A stretch of DNA of 64,000 nt from Chloropicon primus. Lineage: Eukaryota > Chlorophyta > Chloropicophyceae > Chloropicales > Chloropicaceae. The position numbers and the translations under genes were made by a program. The notes beneath the pieces were generated by a model. It had not been told where the DNA came from and did no database searches. It saw nothing but the letters and a program-made list of their open reading frames with translations. Where the stretch lies: assembly GCA_023205875.1 (NCBI GenBank), contig CP060755.1, positions 1,488,001 through 1,552,000 on the forward strand. The letters are read 5' to 3'. Below, one piece after another: positions 18,474-28,033 of this stretch; position 1 is the first letter of the stretch; each line of letters opens with the position of its first letter.

Positions 18474-19439
18474 ATGGAAACCTCCTCGACGTCGGCCACT
18501 TCCTCGCTTGCCCTTGCCGTGAAGGCGGTGCTCTCGGCGGGGAAGTCGCAGCTCAGGAACGAGGCGGACAAGGTCGTGTTCGCCCTGCACACCTGTCTGC
18601 AGTTGAAGGGTTACCGCCTTATTGCAGTAGGACGGGACGCGAGCACCTTCGATGGGGTCTGCAGCAAGTCCGAGGAGGTCGAGGGGGAGGGCTGGAACGC
18701 CCTGGAGAAGGACTACTCCTTCGCGTATGTTCCGAAGGGCAGGGAGGGAGTGCGGGTGCTGGTCAAGTGCTCGGTCCTCGGCTCGAGCGTTTGCGTCGCG
18801 GCAATCGCGAAGGGCACATCCTCGGAAGGCGAGGCTGCAGGGGGAGAGGGCGGAAGGGAACCCGTTACCACGGAGTATGATGTTCACTCCTGCGAGGAGC
18901 TGGACCGGCTCGTCTCGGAGGTCTGCGCTTTGGAGGGCTCGGTGAAAAGCCAGTACGATTCCGAAGACGGCCAGGAGAAGGGGCAGCGGTCGACCCCTTC
19001 CTCCGGAGCAGGCCCTCCTCCGAGCTCTGGGGTGAGGCCAGGCTTCTTCCCTGGTGCGGCTGGCTCGCTGAGAAGGGATCGGGTGCCTTACGTGGGTGCG
19101 GATGACCTCGTTCCCCCCGGGATAAGAGCGCCGGGGATGCCTGGAATGGGACCCTTTCCTGGGCCTTTGGGTGGACCCATGAGGGGCAGCCAGGTCGGCC
19201 CTGGTGACCCCATCTTCGGAAACAGGGGCATGAGGTTCGGGCAGCACATCCCTCCCTCTAATTTGCGCGTGCCACCCGGAGCAAGGTACGACCCGATTCA
19301 CCCCCCAGGCGTCCCCGATCCGGACTTTGGCTTTGGCGGTGTCGGCGAAGGCGAGTCCAGGATCCACCCTGATATCGGTAGGCCCCCCGAGGGACCTGGA
19401 GGAAGCAGCGGAGGCCACATGGATTTCATGTTCGGCTGA
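18474..19439 (+). CDS. PSMF1: Proteasome inhibitor/adaptor PI31
   Basis: Single exon, 321 residues. PI31 binds the 20S proteasome and in vivo acts as a proteasome adaptor or assembly regulator. Residues 1-about 160 form the FP domain (NEADKVVFALHTCLQLKGYR, then DYSFAYVPKGREGVRVLVKC). The C-terminal half is Gly/Pro/Arg-rich and disordered, with repeated PGM/PG motifs, the family motif VGPGDPIFG and the ending GGHMDFMFG, close to the conserved PI31 C-terminus. A short AT-rich segment with an acceptor-like TTTTTAG lies six nt before the ATG. Confidence 0.9.
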   Translation: METSSTSATSSLALAVKAVLSAGKSQLRNEADKVVFALHTCLQLKGYRLIAVGRDASTFDGVCSKSEEVEGEGWNALEKDYSFAYVPKGREGVRVLVKCSVLGSSVCVAAIAKGTSSEGEAAGGEGGREPVTTEYDVHSCEELDRLVSEVCALEGSVKSQYDSEDGQEKGQRSTPSSGAGPPPSSGVRPGFFPGAAGSLRRDRVPYVGADDLVPPGIRAPGMPGMGPFPGPLGGPMRGSQVGPGDPIFGNRGMRFGQHIPPSNLRVPPGARYDPIHPPGVPDPDFGFGGVGEGESRIHPDIGRPPEGPGGSSGGHMDFMFG

Positions 19440-19463
19440 CCCAAAAGTACATTAAACAACGCT

Positions 19464-19468
19464 TGTAA
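19464..19468 (+). terminator. TGTAA candidate polyadenylation signal of PI31
   Basis: TGTAA 25 nt after the PI31 stop codon and only 15 nt from the convergent JmjC stop codon, so the two 3' UTRs probably overlap. Confidence 0.4.
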
Positions 19469-19482
19469 AACCAAGTTTTATT

Positions 19483-20694
19483 TTACACCAAGCCAAGCTT
19501 ATCCCTCAGCGTGGTTGCCGCCGAGACAAAGGCAGGCTTCACTTCCCTCAACCTGACCTCGAGCTCGCGCCGCAGAATCTCGGCACACTTGCGCTTCGAT
19601 TCTTCATCCTCGGCGCCAGAGGCCGCGGCGTCGATCAGGCTGCTGAGGTTTTCGTCGCACAGCAGCCCCGGGAGCTCCGAGAGCGTCTTGCTCAGCTCCT
19701 TCCGCGAGATTCCCATCATCTTGGCCAGCATCTTCACAAAGGTTTTGGGCTTCATCCCGGGCTCCATGGACATCGGGAGGATCTCTTCGTTCATAGACCT
19801 GCAGGCATCGAACATGGCGTCGGCCACGTTGGTGGCATCCAAAAAGTTGTGCGTCAAGGATATCGAGTCGCACACATTCCTGACGGCATGAACGCACCTA
19901 CTCGGATTGAAACAAATCATTCCTTCCTCCTGAAAACCGTGGTACAGGCGAGCGGATGAGACCTTTGGCCAACGCTCGTACAGCTCGGGGTGGAAGAAAT
20001 CTGGCAGTGTCTCGGTCTCCCCCTCCTCCGAATCTGATTCGTTCTTGTACCCGTAAGCCGCGCTCCCTGTTCCTTCCGTCAGAAGTTCGTAGTCGTCCCC
20101 GTGGGCGCACACCCACTCCTTCCTGCCGCGCGCAAGCCACAGCCAAGCAGAGGACAAATTCGTATCAATGTGAGTGGGGGAGCCCGTTCCCTTACTCCCT
20201 ATGTAAAGCCACTTCATGTCCGTCGCCGCGTTGCCAAGCACGACGTTGTGGGAGACCCACTTTGGGCTTCTCTCGAAATATCTGGGAACCACAAAGTCGT
20301 CCGCCAGGCTCCCCGAGTTTCCCCGGACGTAAGGCCAGGCACTCAAATAGAAGGGCTCGCCGGATCCTGCCTCAATCCTCCTCAGCGCCTCTCCCACCGT
20401 AGTCTCCACCTCCCTCGACTCGCAGGGCGGTCCAGCGGCAGCCTCAACTTCATATTCCAGATCAACGCCTTCGTGCTCGAGGAAGTACCGTATGTTCCGC
20501 CAATTCGTGGTCGCGGGCCATTGCGCTCCGACGTTCTTGATGAAGCACGGCTGCCTCGCCAGCGCGTACCTAACAAGGAACTCCTCGTACGTCAAGCTCC
20601 CTCCATCCGCCACCGGGAGTGGGAGGTGACCTTGGGCCACCTCGGGTCGCCGACCCGACGCGGTAGCGTGCGGCGATCTGCTGTTACCTTCCAT
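19483..20694 (-). CDS. JmjC-domain Fe(II)/2-oxoglutarate oxygenase
   Basis: Single exon, 403 residues. The cupin-like JmjC fold spans about residues 50-290: RQPCFIKNVGAQWPATTNW, KWLYIGSKGTGSPTHIDTN with the first metal pair H-x-D (about residues 175-177), WVCAHGDD, and MICFNPSRCVHAVRN with the distal metal His (about residue 267), followed by SLTHNFLDATN. A C-terminal helical extension (about 300-403) is present. It resembles JMJD6/JMJD4-type hydroxylases more than histone demethylases. The start is the ATG at 20694; an in-frame TTG further up was rejected. Confidence 0.82.
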   Translation of the reverse strand: MEGNSRSPHATASGRRPEVAQGHLPLPVADGGSLTYEEFLVRYALARQPCFIKNVGAQWPATTNWRNIRYFLEHEGVDLEYEVEAAAGPPCESREVETTVGEALRRIEAGSGEPFYLSAWPYVRGNSGSLADDFVVPRYFERSPKWVSHNVVLGNAATDMKWLYIGSKGTGSPTHIDTNLSSAWLWLARGRKEWVCAHGDDYELLTEGTGSAAYGYKNESDSEEGETETLPDFFHPELYERWPKVSSARLYHGFQEEGMICFNPSRCVHAVRNVCDSISLTHNFLDATNVADAMFDACRSMNEEILPMSMEPGMKPKTFVKMLAKMMGISRKELSKTLSELPGLLCDENLSSLIDAAASGAEDEESKRKCAEILRRELEVRLREVKPAFVSAATTLRDKLGLV

Positions 20695-20798
20695 GCGGCG
20701 GACCCCCCAGGCGTCTCTCACCCCGATCACTCCCGCGATCTGCAGGGACAAACGACGGCCAGGTCGGCGCAGAGGAGCGAGAGAGCGAGTGAGAGAGG

Positions 20799-23600
20799 AT
20801 GGCTTCGAAAGGAGTGGAGGTGATATTGGGGACGCAAGGCGTGGGAGCCGCGCCGAAGCAAGGGGAGCTGGTTCTTCTGGGCTGCGGTGCCGCGACGGTT
20901 GCGGTGGACTGCGGGGCGCTCCGGAAGCTCAAGGAGGACAAGAAGCTCGAGGAGAAAGTGAAAGAGCTCGGAGGATCCGAGGCAGGGGGCGATGTCCCCG
21001 CGCCAGTGGCGAGGATCGCAGTTGCGCTCAAGATCTTGGAGCTCCTCAAGGGCGCGAACAAGGTCCGCGCGCCGCTCGTGAAGCACCTCGAGATCTTCTT
21101 GAACAACGGAGGAGTTCCTGACCTCGGCCTCGGAAAGTCGCCGTTTTCAGCCTTCGTCGGCGCCCTGGACGCGGGGTGCGAGCTCAACGAGGTGGAGAAG
21201 GCAACCCTGCTGGGGGAGAAGACGCTGGTGAACGCTTATGCCGTCATCTGCACGGAGGCGACGAGGCAGCTGCTTTCTCTGTCGAACGGCGTGTCCTGCC
21301 TCTCCTCGGAGGCCTGCCCTGCGGATATGCGCTACCTCGACCAAGCCGCTTTGGAGAACTACGGCAACAAGCACGTCGTAGCTGCCGGAATGGCGATGCG
21401 GGGGGTCCTAGAGGGCTCGTCTGTTTTGACTAGCTCCAAGGGCAAGAAGATGCAAGCCTTCTCTGAGACGCCGTTTGCTCAAGCCATTGCCTCGCAGATC
21501 TTGGCAGAGGTGTCGAAGGCGGTCAACGTGGAGCTCTCGAGCCCCCAAAGCGTCTTCGTGGCGGGAAAGGAGTCCCTTCCCGTGGTGTCCTCTGGGTTGG
21601 AGAGTCTCCTCCTCCCCTTGGCCGAGTCCCTGCTCAACGTTGTCGCCCTGAGCAACGAAAGGACGCAGGAAGTGAAAGCTGCGATCAGTTCTGCGGGGGA
21701 AAGCCAAGTGGTTGGGGACTTGGCACGGTTCGTCGGCAAGTATCACGACATGTGCAAGGACAAGTTTGCTGTAGCCAGGAAGGAGTCCACTCTCTTTGCC
21801 GAGGGCCTCCTGGGCGGCAACAGCCAGGCGGCTGGGATTTCTGTCGCTGCCGTGGTCGACGCCTTGCATCACACGATGTTGGTCGAAGCATTTGCTGCGG
21901 TTTGCCTGTTGAGGATTAAGCAAGGCGCCAAAGTGGTCGCCCAGGAGGAGGCTCCAAAACCAGAGGCCTCGGACGACAAGAAGAAGAAGAAGAAGAAGGA
22001 GAAGAAGAAGAAGGGCGGGATCGGGAAGGGCTCGGAGATTGTTCAAAAGTATCTTGAGGATGCGTGCACTAGGGGTCAGGATAGCCCTTACATGAACGCC
22101 CTCTGCGCTGCAGACGAGGAGGCTTCCTCGAACAAAATGTCTTTGGAGTCCTCGTTCCGAAATTTGTCAAAGTCAATAGACTGGGCTCTGGGAGACCTGA
22201 AGAAGTTCCTGGCGTCTCTCCAGCAGGTCATCGAGGCCAACCAACCCAGGAGGAAGCCAAAGATCGCCAAGGGCGCAAGAGACTTCTTGCCTGACCAGAT
22301 GAAGATTAGGGAGGGCGTCTTCAACAAGGTCGTGTCAGTTTTCAAAAGGCACGGCGCCGTGTCCATCGACACGCCTGTTTTCGAGCTCCGTGAGACCCTG
22401 ATGGGGAAGTACGGCGAGGACAGCAAGCTCATTTACGATTTGGCGGACCAAGGGGGAGAGATTCTCAGTCTGCGTTACGATCTTACTGTCCCGTTCAGCA
22501 GATTCTGTGCTCTGCATGGCACGGGAAACATCAAGCGGTACCACATGGGAAAAGTGTACCGCCGTGACCAGCCACAGATGAACCGCGGGAGGTTCCGTGA
22601 GTTTGTCCAGTGCGATTTTGACATTGCGGGCACCTACTCGACCATGGTTCCTGATTCCGAGGTCATCAAGGTGATGGTGGAAATACTGAGTGACCTTGAC
22701 ATCGGAGACTTTTGCATCAAGATTAATCACAGGCTGCTCCTGGACTCCATCATGGCTGTCTGTGGCGTCCCAGAGCAGAGATTCAGGCCCATCTGCAGCG
22801 CCATTGACAAGCTCGACAAGTCGCCCTGGGAGGAAGTGAAGCGGGAGATGGTGGAAGACAAGGGTTTGGCCCCGGAGGCCGCAGACAAGATCGGCCAGAT
22901 CGTCGCATTGCACGGGAGCCCAAAGAAGATGCTTGAGACCCTGAAGACGGACGAGATGCAAATCTTGCGGGATCTGAGGCAGCACCCAAAGGCTAAGGCG
23001 GCTTTGGAAGAAATGACGATGCTGTTTGACTTCCTGGACGCGATGAATGCTCTTGACAGGCTGTCCCTTGACATGAGCTTGGCCCGTGGCCTTGATTACT
23101 ACACGGGGGTAATCTACGAAGCAGTTCTTATTGGGGGCAACGTGGGGTCCATCGCCGCGGGGGGACGGTACGACTATCTCGTTGGATCCTTTGCAGGAAA
23201 GGATATTCCTGCTGTGGGCGTGAGCATTGGGATCGAGAGGGTATTCTCCATCATCGAAGAAAAGCTGAAAGAGGAGGCGAAGCAGACTGGGGTTCCCATT
23301 CGTTCCACGGACACCCAAGTCCTCGTCTCGTCGATCGGCAACGGAATGCAGAAGAAGAGGATGGAAATTGCGAACGTGCTTTGGTCGGCTGGAATCAACG
23401 CTGAGTTCGGGTTCAAGCCCAACCCCAAGATGGGCGACCAGATTACTTACGCCTTGGAGAGTGGAATTCCATTCATGGTCCTCTTCGGGGAAGACGAGAT
23501 CAACAACAACAGCGTGAAGGTGAAGGACATGAAGGAGAGGTCAGAGACCACGGTCACCCTGACGGACCTCGTTCCCGAGCTCTCCAAGTTGATCAAATAA
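20799..23600 (+). CDS. HARS1: Histidyl-tRNA synthetase, cytosolic type with long N-terminal extension
   Basis: Single exon, 933 residues. Class II catalytic core from about residue 490: GARDFLPDQM, motif 1 region, motif 2 with YHMGKVYRRDQPQMNRGRFR, the HisRS-A signature ARGLDYYTGVIYE, motif 3 AVGVSIGIER, and an anticodon-binding domain at the C-terminus. The first 480 residues form a helical extension of the kind seen in plant cytosolic HisRS. It includes ATLLGEKTLVNAYAV and a Lys run (about 394-406) encoded by AAG repeats. Its start codon is 104 bp from the divergent JmjC gene. Confidence 0.95.
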   Translation: MASKGVEVILGTQGVGAAPKQGELVLLGCGAATVAVDCGALRKLKEDKKLEEKVKELGGSEAGGDVPAPVARIAVALKILELLKGANKVRAPLVKHLEIFLNNGGVPDLGLGKSPFSAFVGALDAGCELNEVEKATLLGEKTLVNAYAVICTEATRQLLSLSNGVSCLSSEACPADMRYLDQAALENYGNKHVVAAGMAMRGVLEGSSVLTSSKGKKMQAFSETPFAQAIASQILAEVSKAVNVELSSPQSVFVAGKESLPVVSSGLESLLLPLAESLLNVVALSNERTQEVKAAISSAGESQVVGDLARFVGKYHDMCKDKFAVARKESTLFAEGLLGGNSQAAGISVAAVVDALHHTMLVEAFAAVCLLRIKQGAKVVAQEEAPKPEASDDKKKKKKKEKKKKGGIGKGSEIVQKYLEDACTRGQDSPYMNALCAADEEASSNKMSLESSFRNLSKSIDWALGDLKKFLASLQQVIEANQPRRKPKIAKGARDFLPDQMKIREGVFNKVVSVFKRHGAVSIDTPVFELRETLMGKYGEDSKLIYDLADQGGEILSLRYDLTVPFSRFCALHGTGNIKRYHMGKVYRRDQPQMNRGRFREFVQCDFDIAGTYSTMVPDSEVIKVMVEILSDLDIGDFCIKINHRLLLDSIMAVCGVPEQRFRPICSAIDKLDKSPWEEVKREMVEDKGLAPEAADKIGQIVALHGSPKKMLETLKTDEMQILRDLRQHPKAKAALEEMTMLFDFLDAMNALDRLSLDMSLARGLDYYTGVIYEAVLIGGNVGSIAAGGRYDYLVGSFAGKDIPAVGVSIGIERVFSIIEEKLKEEAKQTGVPIRSTDTQVLVSSIGNGMQKKRMEIANVLWSAGINAEFGFKPNPKMGDQITYALESGIPFMVLFGEDEINNNSVKVKDMKERSETTVTLTDLVPELSKLIK

Positions 23601-23672
23601 AGGGCGATAATTAATGATACAATGTTTTCCAGGGCTGCTTATCTTGCCGCCGGGGGCCCCACCAGAGCGGTG

Positions 23673-24593
23673 CTATTCCCCCTTGATCATTTCTCGGCGA
23701 GCCGCCAGACTCAAGCCGTCCTCGCTTGAAATGTCGTTCACGAACTCCTCCAGCTCTCCCTTGGATTTTGACACAATTTTGGCCATCAGGTACGCCCCAA
23801 CGACCACCCCCAGCAGCGTGATCGCCGCGATCCCCGCGTCTAACCTCACCAGGTCCCTCTCTTCCCACTCGTACTTCACCACAAGCAGCTTCGGCCAGTG
23901 TGTCTGGTTCTTGAAGTGATTGATGCTTTCCGCATGGGTGTTCGAGTATTCCTGCGGCAAGGGGACCACCTTGGCCCGGAAGCTCGTGACCTCCTCGCCC
24001 GCGTGAACCAGATTCACGTGAACCATCGGTATACTAACAGAGGCCTTCTTCCCGTTGATGACCCTCATCCAAGACGTGTGAAAGTTGTAGTGATCCAGGG
24101 CGAGGGAGAGCTTGTAGTCGTCCCCTTTCTCGAACCCGTGCGGCTTTGCCAGCGGCACGGCCACCTGCGGAATCGAAGGAGATTCAGCGAAGAGGAAAAG
24201 CAGCGAGGGAAGCAGCCCGCTGGTCAGAGACTTGGACGCAGGGAGGTTCGAGAACAAATATTGTATCTGCCGGAGAAGGACTTGTCGTTTCATCCTTACC
24301 ACATCGTTCACAGCAAAGTGCGGGCAGAACCGCCCGAAAATCTCGTGCCACTCCGTCCGTTTCTACGTCGAAGCGTGTTGAAGCCCGTGCAAGCGCGAAA
24401 GCACGAAGTCAGTTTCCCCCCTTAAGTTTGGAGCCAAACTCCTGCTGGCCCACGGCGTGACTCCACGACTCACCTGATTGAACTGCGCACGTCTCGCCAA
24501 GTGCAAGGTATCCCCCTTGTGGTATGCGCTCGCCCCTTGCGACCCCGCAAGTACCACCGCAACCACCAACACTACCGCCACGAACGACGACAT
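23673..24593 (-). CDS. Type I membrane protein with signal peptide, function unknown
   Basis: Three exons, 24474-24593, 24300-24362 and 23673-24164, all phase 0, encode 224 residues. A clear signal peptide (MSSFVAVVLVVAVVLAGSQG, cleavage near ASA-YH) is followed by a lumenal domain of about 150 residues with WHEIFGRFCPHFAVNDV and YKLSLALDHYNFHTSWMRV, then one membrane segment (AAITLLGVVVGAYLMAKIV, about 173-191) and a 33-residue Lys/Glu-rich cytosolic tail. A possible N-glycosylation site is FKNQT. I do not recognise the family. The Asn/His-rich soluble domain suggests a beta-sandwich, which is inference. Confidence 0.72.
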
Positions 24594-24685
24594 CTCCCCT
24601 CTCCCCCGACTTTCAGCAAAGCTGCTGCTGCTGGGAGGACGAGGGGGGCAGAATTATCGACCGCGCAGTCGAGCGGCCACCCACG

Positions 24686-25371
24686 ATGAAGAAGCAGAAG
24701 ATCCTGCAGCTGGCCAAGGGCTTCCGAGGAAGAGCGAAGAACTGCTTTAGGGTGAGTGGAGTGCCATCGCGAGGGGTTTCCTCCCTCCTCGGAGACGACG
24801 TGCGGGGCGAGGAGAACCCGAGCGAGCGTCCTCCGGCATGTTGTTGTCGCGATAGATTGTTTTTTGGTTGTTTTGTTTTGTTTTCGACCACCGGTGGGAA
24901 GAAGGGTTGACTCTCGCGAGGGGAGCTGACGCCGAGTCTCTTTTTGTTTCGCTTCGTCTTTTCGCGTCTTCTTCGCTTGCTCGGCTGGGACAGATTGCCA
25001 TCAACCGAGTGGAGAAGGCGTTGCAGTACCAGTACCGCGACCGGAAGGTGAAGAAGCGGGAGGCCAGGAAACTCTGGATACAGCAGATAAACGCGGCCAC
25101 CAGGCAGCACGGGGTACGTCTTCGCTTGCGGCTAATGCCACTTTCATCCGGGAAAAGGGTTTGGGGGCGTTTTGTTTTGCTGACCATTCTCTCTCTCTCT
25201 CTCTCTCTCTCGTGTCTTCAGATCATTTACTCGCAGTTCATGCATACGCTTGCCAAGGATAATATCAAGCTCGATAGGAAGACTCTGTCCGACCTGGCAA
25301 TAAACGAGCCTCACAGCTTCAAGGCGCTCGTGGACAGGGTAAAGTTCATGCGAGGCAACGGTATTGACTAG
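24686..25371 (+). CDS. MRPL20: Organellar ribosomal protein bL20, probably mitochondrial
   Basis: Three exons, 24686-24751, 24994-25113 and 25222-25371, all phase 0, encode 111 residues. bL20 is an early-assembly, 23S-type rRNA-binding protein of the large subunit. The bL20 pattern is clear: KILQLAKGFRGRAKNCFR, ALQYQYRDRKVKKREARKLW, QINAATRQHG and SQFMHTLAKDNIKLDRKTLS. No extended transit peptide precedes the domain, as is common for mitochondrial bL20m; green algal plastid bL20 is usually plastid-encoded. The second intron ends in a CT dinucleotide run. Introns are 242 and 108 nt. Confidence 0.9.
25189..25211 (+). repeat. (CT)n microsatellite in bL20m intron 2
   Basis: Uninterrupted CT dinucleotides directly upstream of the CTTCAG acceptor; it serves as the pyrimidine tract of the intron. 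Confidence 0.85.
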
Positions 25372-25560
25372 GCGACGACGTGGAAGAGGAAAATGTATAC
25401 TTATTTGACCACCCTCGGTGGTGGAAAGGAGCCGCCGTTGCGACGAGCGCTTCCGGAAGGAAAGTTCTGTTCGAAACACCCGAGTTGTGTCAAAGTAAAT
25501 AAAGAATTAAAACATTTAGTGAAGCGCTGCTCGCCAGCATTGCTGTACACCGCGAGGCTG

Positions 25561-26658
25561 TCAAGACTTCATCACCTCCTCTAGCCTTTGTTCCACGGGC
25601 AGGATAGCCCAGTTTGGCGACGGGGTGGACTTGAGCCACCCGAAGTCCTTGACGTCCGTCCACAGCTCGTTCTCCTCGTCCAGCCTTGTCCTCTCCAACT
25701 CAGCCTCTAGGCCATCGTAACGGAAAGAGTAGGGCGCAAACCTGACCTCCGAGCACTTCTCAATGATAGGATAGCTCCTCGACCTCAGGTAGAAGTCCAC
25801 CTTGTTCGCCTTGTGGAGCCTCACCTGGTGGGCAGCAGCCATGACGAGAGAGTCCCTCGCCTCCTCCAGGTACAGCGAGCCCTCAACGGGCCCGCAGAAA
25901 ACCCTGCAGTTCGTGAGGTTCACCAGCCTCAGCACCGCCACCTTGGCCAACACGTAGAACGTGCAGTCCTTGGAGCTCCCTATCTCGATGTCGTCGCTAG
26001 TAACCTTTTCTTGGGTCAGAGTCACGACTTCGCCCTCCCTGGACTCGACTTTCATGCCCTTGGCCTCCACCTCCACCCCTCCGGCCGGCCCCTTGTTCTC
26101 CGCCTCCGCCTTCTCCGCCGCGCCCTTCGCTCGCGTCACGTCCCTCGCTGCCGTGGTCGCCTCGTCCGACGCGTTCCTCTCCTTCATCACCCTTCTCCGC
26201 CTGAAAGTGAACGCCTTCCTCGGAAGGACCTTCTTCTGGACGCTGTCTATCCTGGCTTTCAGGTCTTTCGCGAGGTCTGAAGTGGCACGAACATCGTACG
26301 CGGACAAAAAGTAAGAAGCGCTCGCAGCCGCCTTCTCCATCTCCAGAACCCTGAGTCGGAGGCCCTCGAAAGTACCCTTGGCAACGTGAATCTCATCCTT
26401 CGTGGACGGGGGTCGCTCCTCCACCTCCTGCAAGGACCTGCGGATGGACTCCGCCTCCTGCTGCTGGGACTGGTTGAACTTGTCCACGTTCTCTCTCGGG
26501 TTCGCCTCTTCCTTCTCCTTCTCTTTCCTCCTCTCGCGCTGGGCCGCCCGCTCCGCGTCGCCCTTGGACAGCCTCTCCACCACCCGCGCGTCCGCCTCCT
26601 CCGAGAGGGCCTTCGCGCCCTTCACAAAGTTGTCCTGCACCTCCGTTGTCGTCGCCAT
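25561..26658 (-). CDS. TBCC: Tubulin-folding cofactor C
   Basis: Single exon, 365 residues. TBCC is the GTPase-activating cofactor that releases alpha/beta-tubulin from the cofactor D/E supercomplex. The N-terminal half (about 1-140) is charged and helical (spectrin-like in this family), followed by a K/E/A-rich linker. The C-terminal C-CAP/beta-helix domain (about 205-340) has the parallel repeats VTSDDIEIGSSKDCTFYVL, NLTNCRVFCGPVEGSLYLEE and LRSRSYPIIEKCSEVRFAPY, the last near the expected Gln/Arg finger region. It ends NWAILPVEQRLEEVMKS. The start ATG at 26658 gives MATTTEVQDN; the upstream in-frame TTG was not used. Confidence 0.9.
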   Translation of the reverse strand: MATTTEVQDNFVKGAKALSEEADARVVERLSKGDAERAAQRERRKEKEKEEANPRENVDKFNQSQQQEAESIRRSLQEVEERPPSTKDEIHVAKGTFEGLRLRVLEMEKAAASASYFLSAYDVRATSDLAKDLKARIDSVQKKVLPRKAFTFRRRRVMKERNASDEATTAARDVTRAKGAAEKAEAENKGPAGGVEVEAKGMKVESREGEVVTLTQEKVTSDDIEIGSSKDCTFYVLAKVAVLRLVNLTNCRVFCGPVEGSLYLEEARDSLVMAAAHQVRLHKANKVDFYLRSRSYPIIEKCSEVRFAPYSFRYDGLEAELERTRLDEENELWTDVKDFGWLKSTPSPNWAILPVEQRLEEVMKS

Positions 26659-26847
26659 GATGCTGCCTACTCTCTGCAATCTGTCGATTTTCAAAAAGGC
26701 TTGGCCCGGCTGAGCCTGTGGAGGGACTTGGGATGGCGAGCAGCCGGTGTTGCTCCATCAGAATTCATGGTGGCGATGCATTCACGTGATTCTGTCTGTG
26801 TCCCTTGGTTATTACAACTTTTCAAGCTTGGAGTTTTAAATATGGCG

Positions 26848-27801
26848 CTACTTGTTGCCATCGGTCCTCCTCCACAAACGGAAGAGCCTGAAGGGCCTGG
26901 TGGTCTCCTGAGGCACCAGGGCCTGCGGCCTGAGCATGCCGAAGAGCCCGCCCCGAGCGGCAGTCTCGCCCTCAACAGCGGCGCCAAAGGCGGAGGACCC
27001 GAAGATGGGCCTCCTCCTGGGGGCGAACCTCGGCAGGTTAGCGCCCAGCCTCCCCGGGGCGCCGAACGTCCTGCTGAAGATGACGTCGTCGGAGTCCCCC
27101 ACCGCCGCGGCGGACACTGGATCGTGGAGGATGGACTCGTGGCTCTCGTTGGCCAGGGCCTCGTTCTCGTCGAAGCAGAGGGTCAGGTCCCAGTTCATCA
27201 ACCTGACGTGCTCCCTGTTCTTGAAGCTCTTGTTCTCCAGGCGGAGCTCCCAGGTCCCCTTCGAGCCGCCGTTCCCGGCGTTGGTCGAGATGCCCCTGAC
27301 GAGGTGCTTCAAGCTAGTGTCTGGCCTCGCAGTGATCTGCACGAACTCCCTCTTCGCTTGCCTGATCTCGTTCATCTTCATGGCGGTGAGGGCCTCGCCC
27401 AATGTCAAAGGAGCGTCGTCCCGCCAGATCACCTCGAGCTTCAGGGGCTTGAGGTGGTCGATCAGGAAGTTGGGGTTGTTCCTCAGCTCGTTCTTGAGCA
27501 CCACGGTCTTCTCCGGGACGTCGAGGGCGCCCCCCGGGGGCACCACGTCCACGGAGAGCTTGACCCCGTTGAACTGCTTGACCAGCAGCTTGGTCGTCAC
27601 GAAGACCTCCGAAATCTGTTTCATGTCCCCCACGCCGATCGCCGCGATCTCGGTGTGGTCCATCGGCTTGTCCACCTGCAAGTCCCGCGACTTGAACGCG
27701 TACTGCTCGCAGTGCGGCTCCATCGCCGCAAAGGCGGTCGGCGCGACCACCAGGGCCGCCAACACCACCGCGGCAACGGTGGACCTCGTCGTCGTCGCCA
27801 T
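26848..27801 (-). CDS. Secreted protein with P-domain-like jelly roll, function unknown
   Basis: Single exon, 317 residues. A signal peptide (MATTTRSTVAAVVLAALVVA, cleavage near AFA) leads into a region of about 170 residues with ISEVFVTTKLLVKQFNGVKL and, later, SKGTWELRLENKSFKN followed by RLMNWDLTLCFD. That layout, and above all the G-T-W-x-L-x-(V/L) ... W-x-L-x-(L/F) ending, resembles the P-domain (Homo B) jelly roll attached to kexin-like proteases. No protease domain is present. The C-terminus (about 215-317) is low-complexity with several RPxFG and RLFRLWRR stretches. The P-domain call is tentative. Confidence 0.5.
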   Translation of the reverse strand: MATTTRSTVAAVVLAALVVAPTAFAAMEPHCEQYAFKSRDLQVDKPMDHTEIAAIGVGDMKQISEVFVTTKLLVKQFNGVKLSVDVVPPGGALDVPEKTVVLKNELRNNPNFLIDHLKPLKLEVIWRDDAPLTLGEALTAMKMNEIRQAKREFVQITARPDTSLKHLVRGISTNAGNGGSKGTWELRLENKSFKNREHVRLMNWDLTLCFDENEALANESHESILHDPVSAAAVGDSDDVIFSRTFGAPGRLGANLPRFAPRRRPIFGSSAFGAAVEGETAARGGLFGMLRPQALVPQETTRPFRLFRLWRRTDGNK

Positions 27802-28033
27802 CCTCTTCACACTTCTCGCTTCTCCCTTCTCTCGCTGCGGCGCTCTTTGCTTTGCGTGGTGATGGCTGTCGACGACAAACACACTGTGACTGAGGACTCC
27901 CGCAGCCGCCCCGTTCCGCAAAACTCTCTAACTCTCTCGAAGCTGCCGTTACTCTCGAAGTTGCCGGTCGGTCTGGCGTTGGTCTCAAGGCAAGGCCGGA
28001 TTTCATCGAGCTAACTTTATAGCCGGAGCGGGG
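27802..28033. promoter_or_regulatory. Divergent promoter region, P-domain-like protein / lipase
   Basis: 232 bp between divergent start codons, with CTCTC- and TCTCGAAG-type repeats at 27926-27964 and no clear TATA box. Confidence 0.35.
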
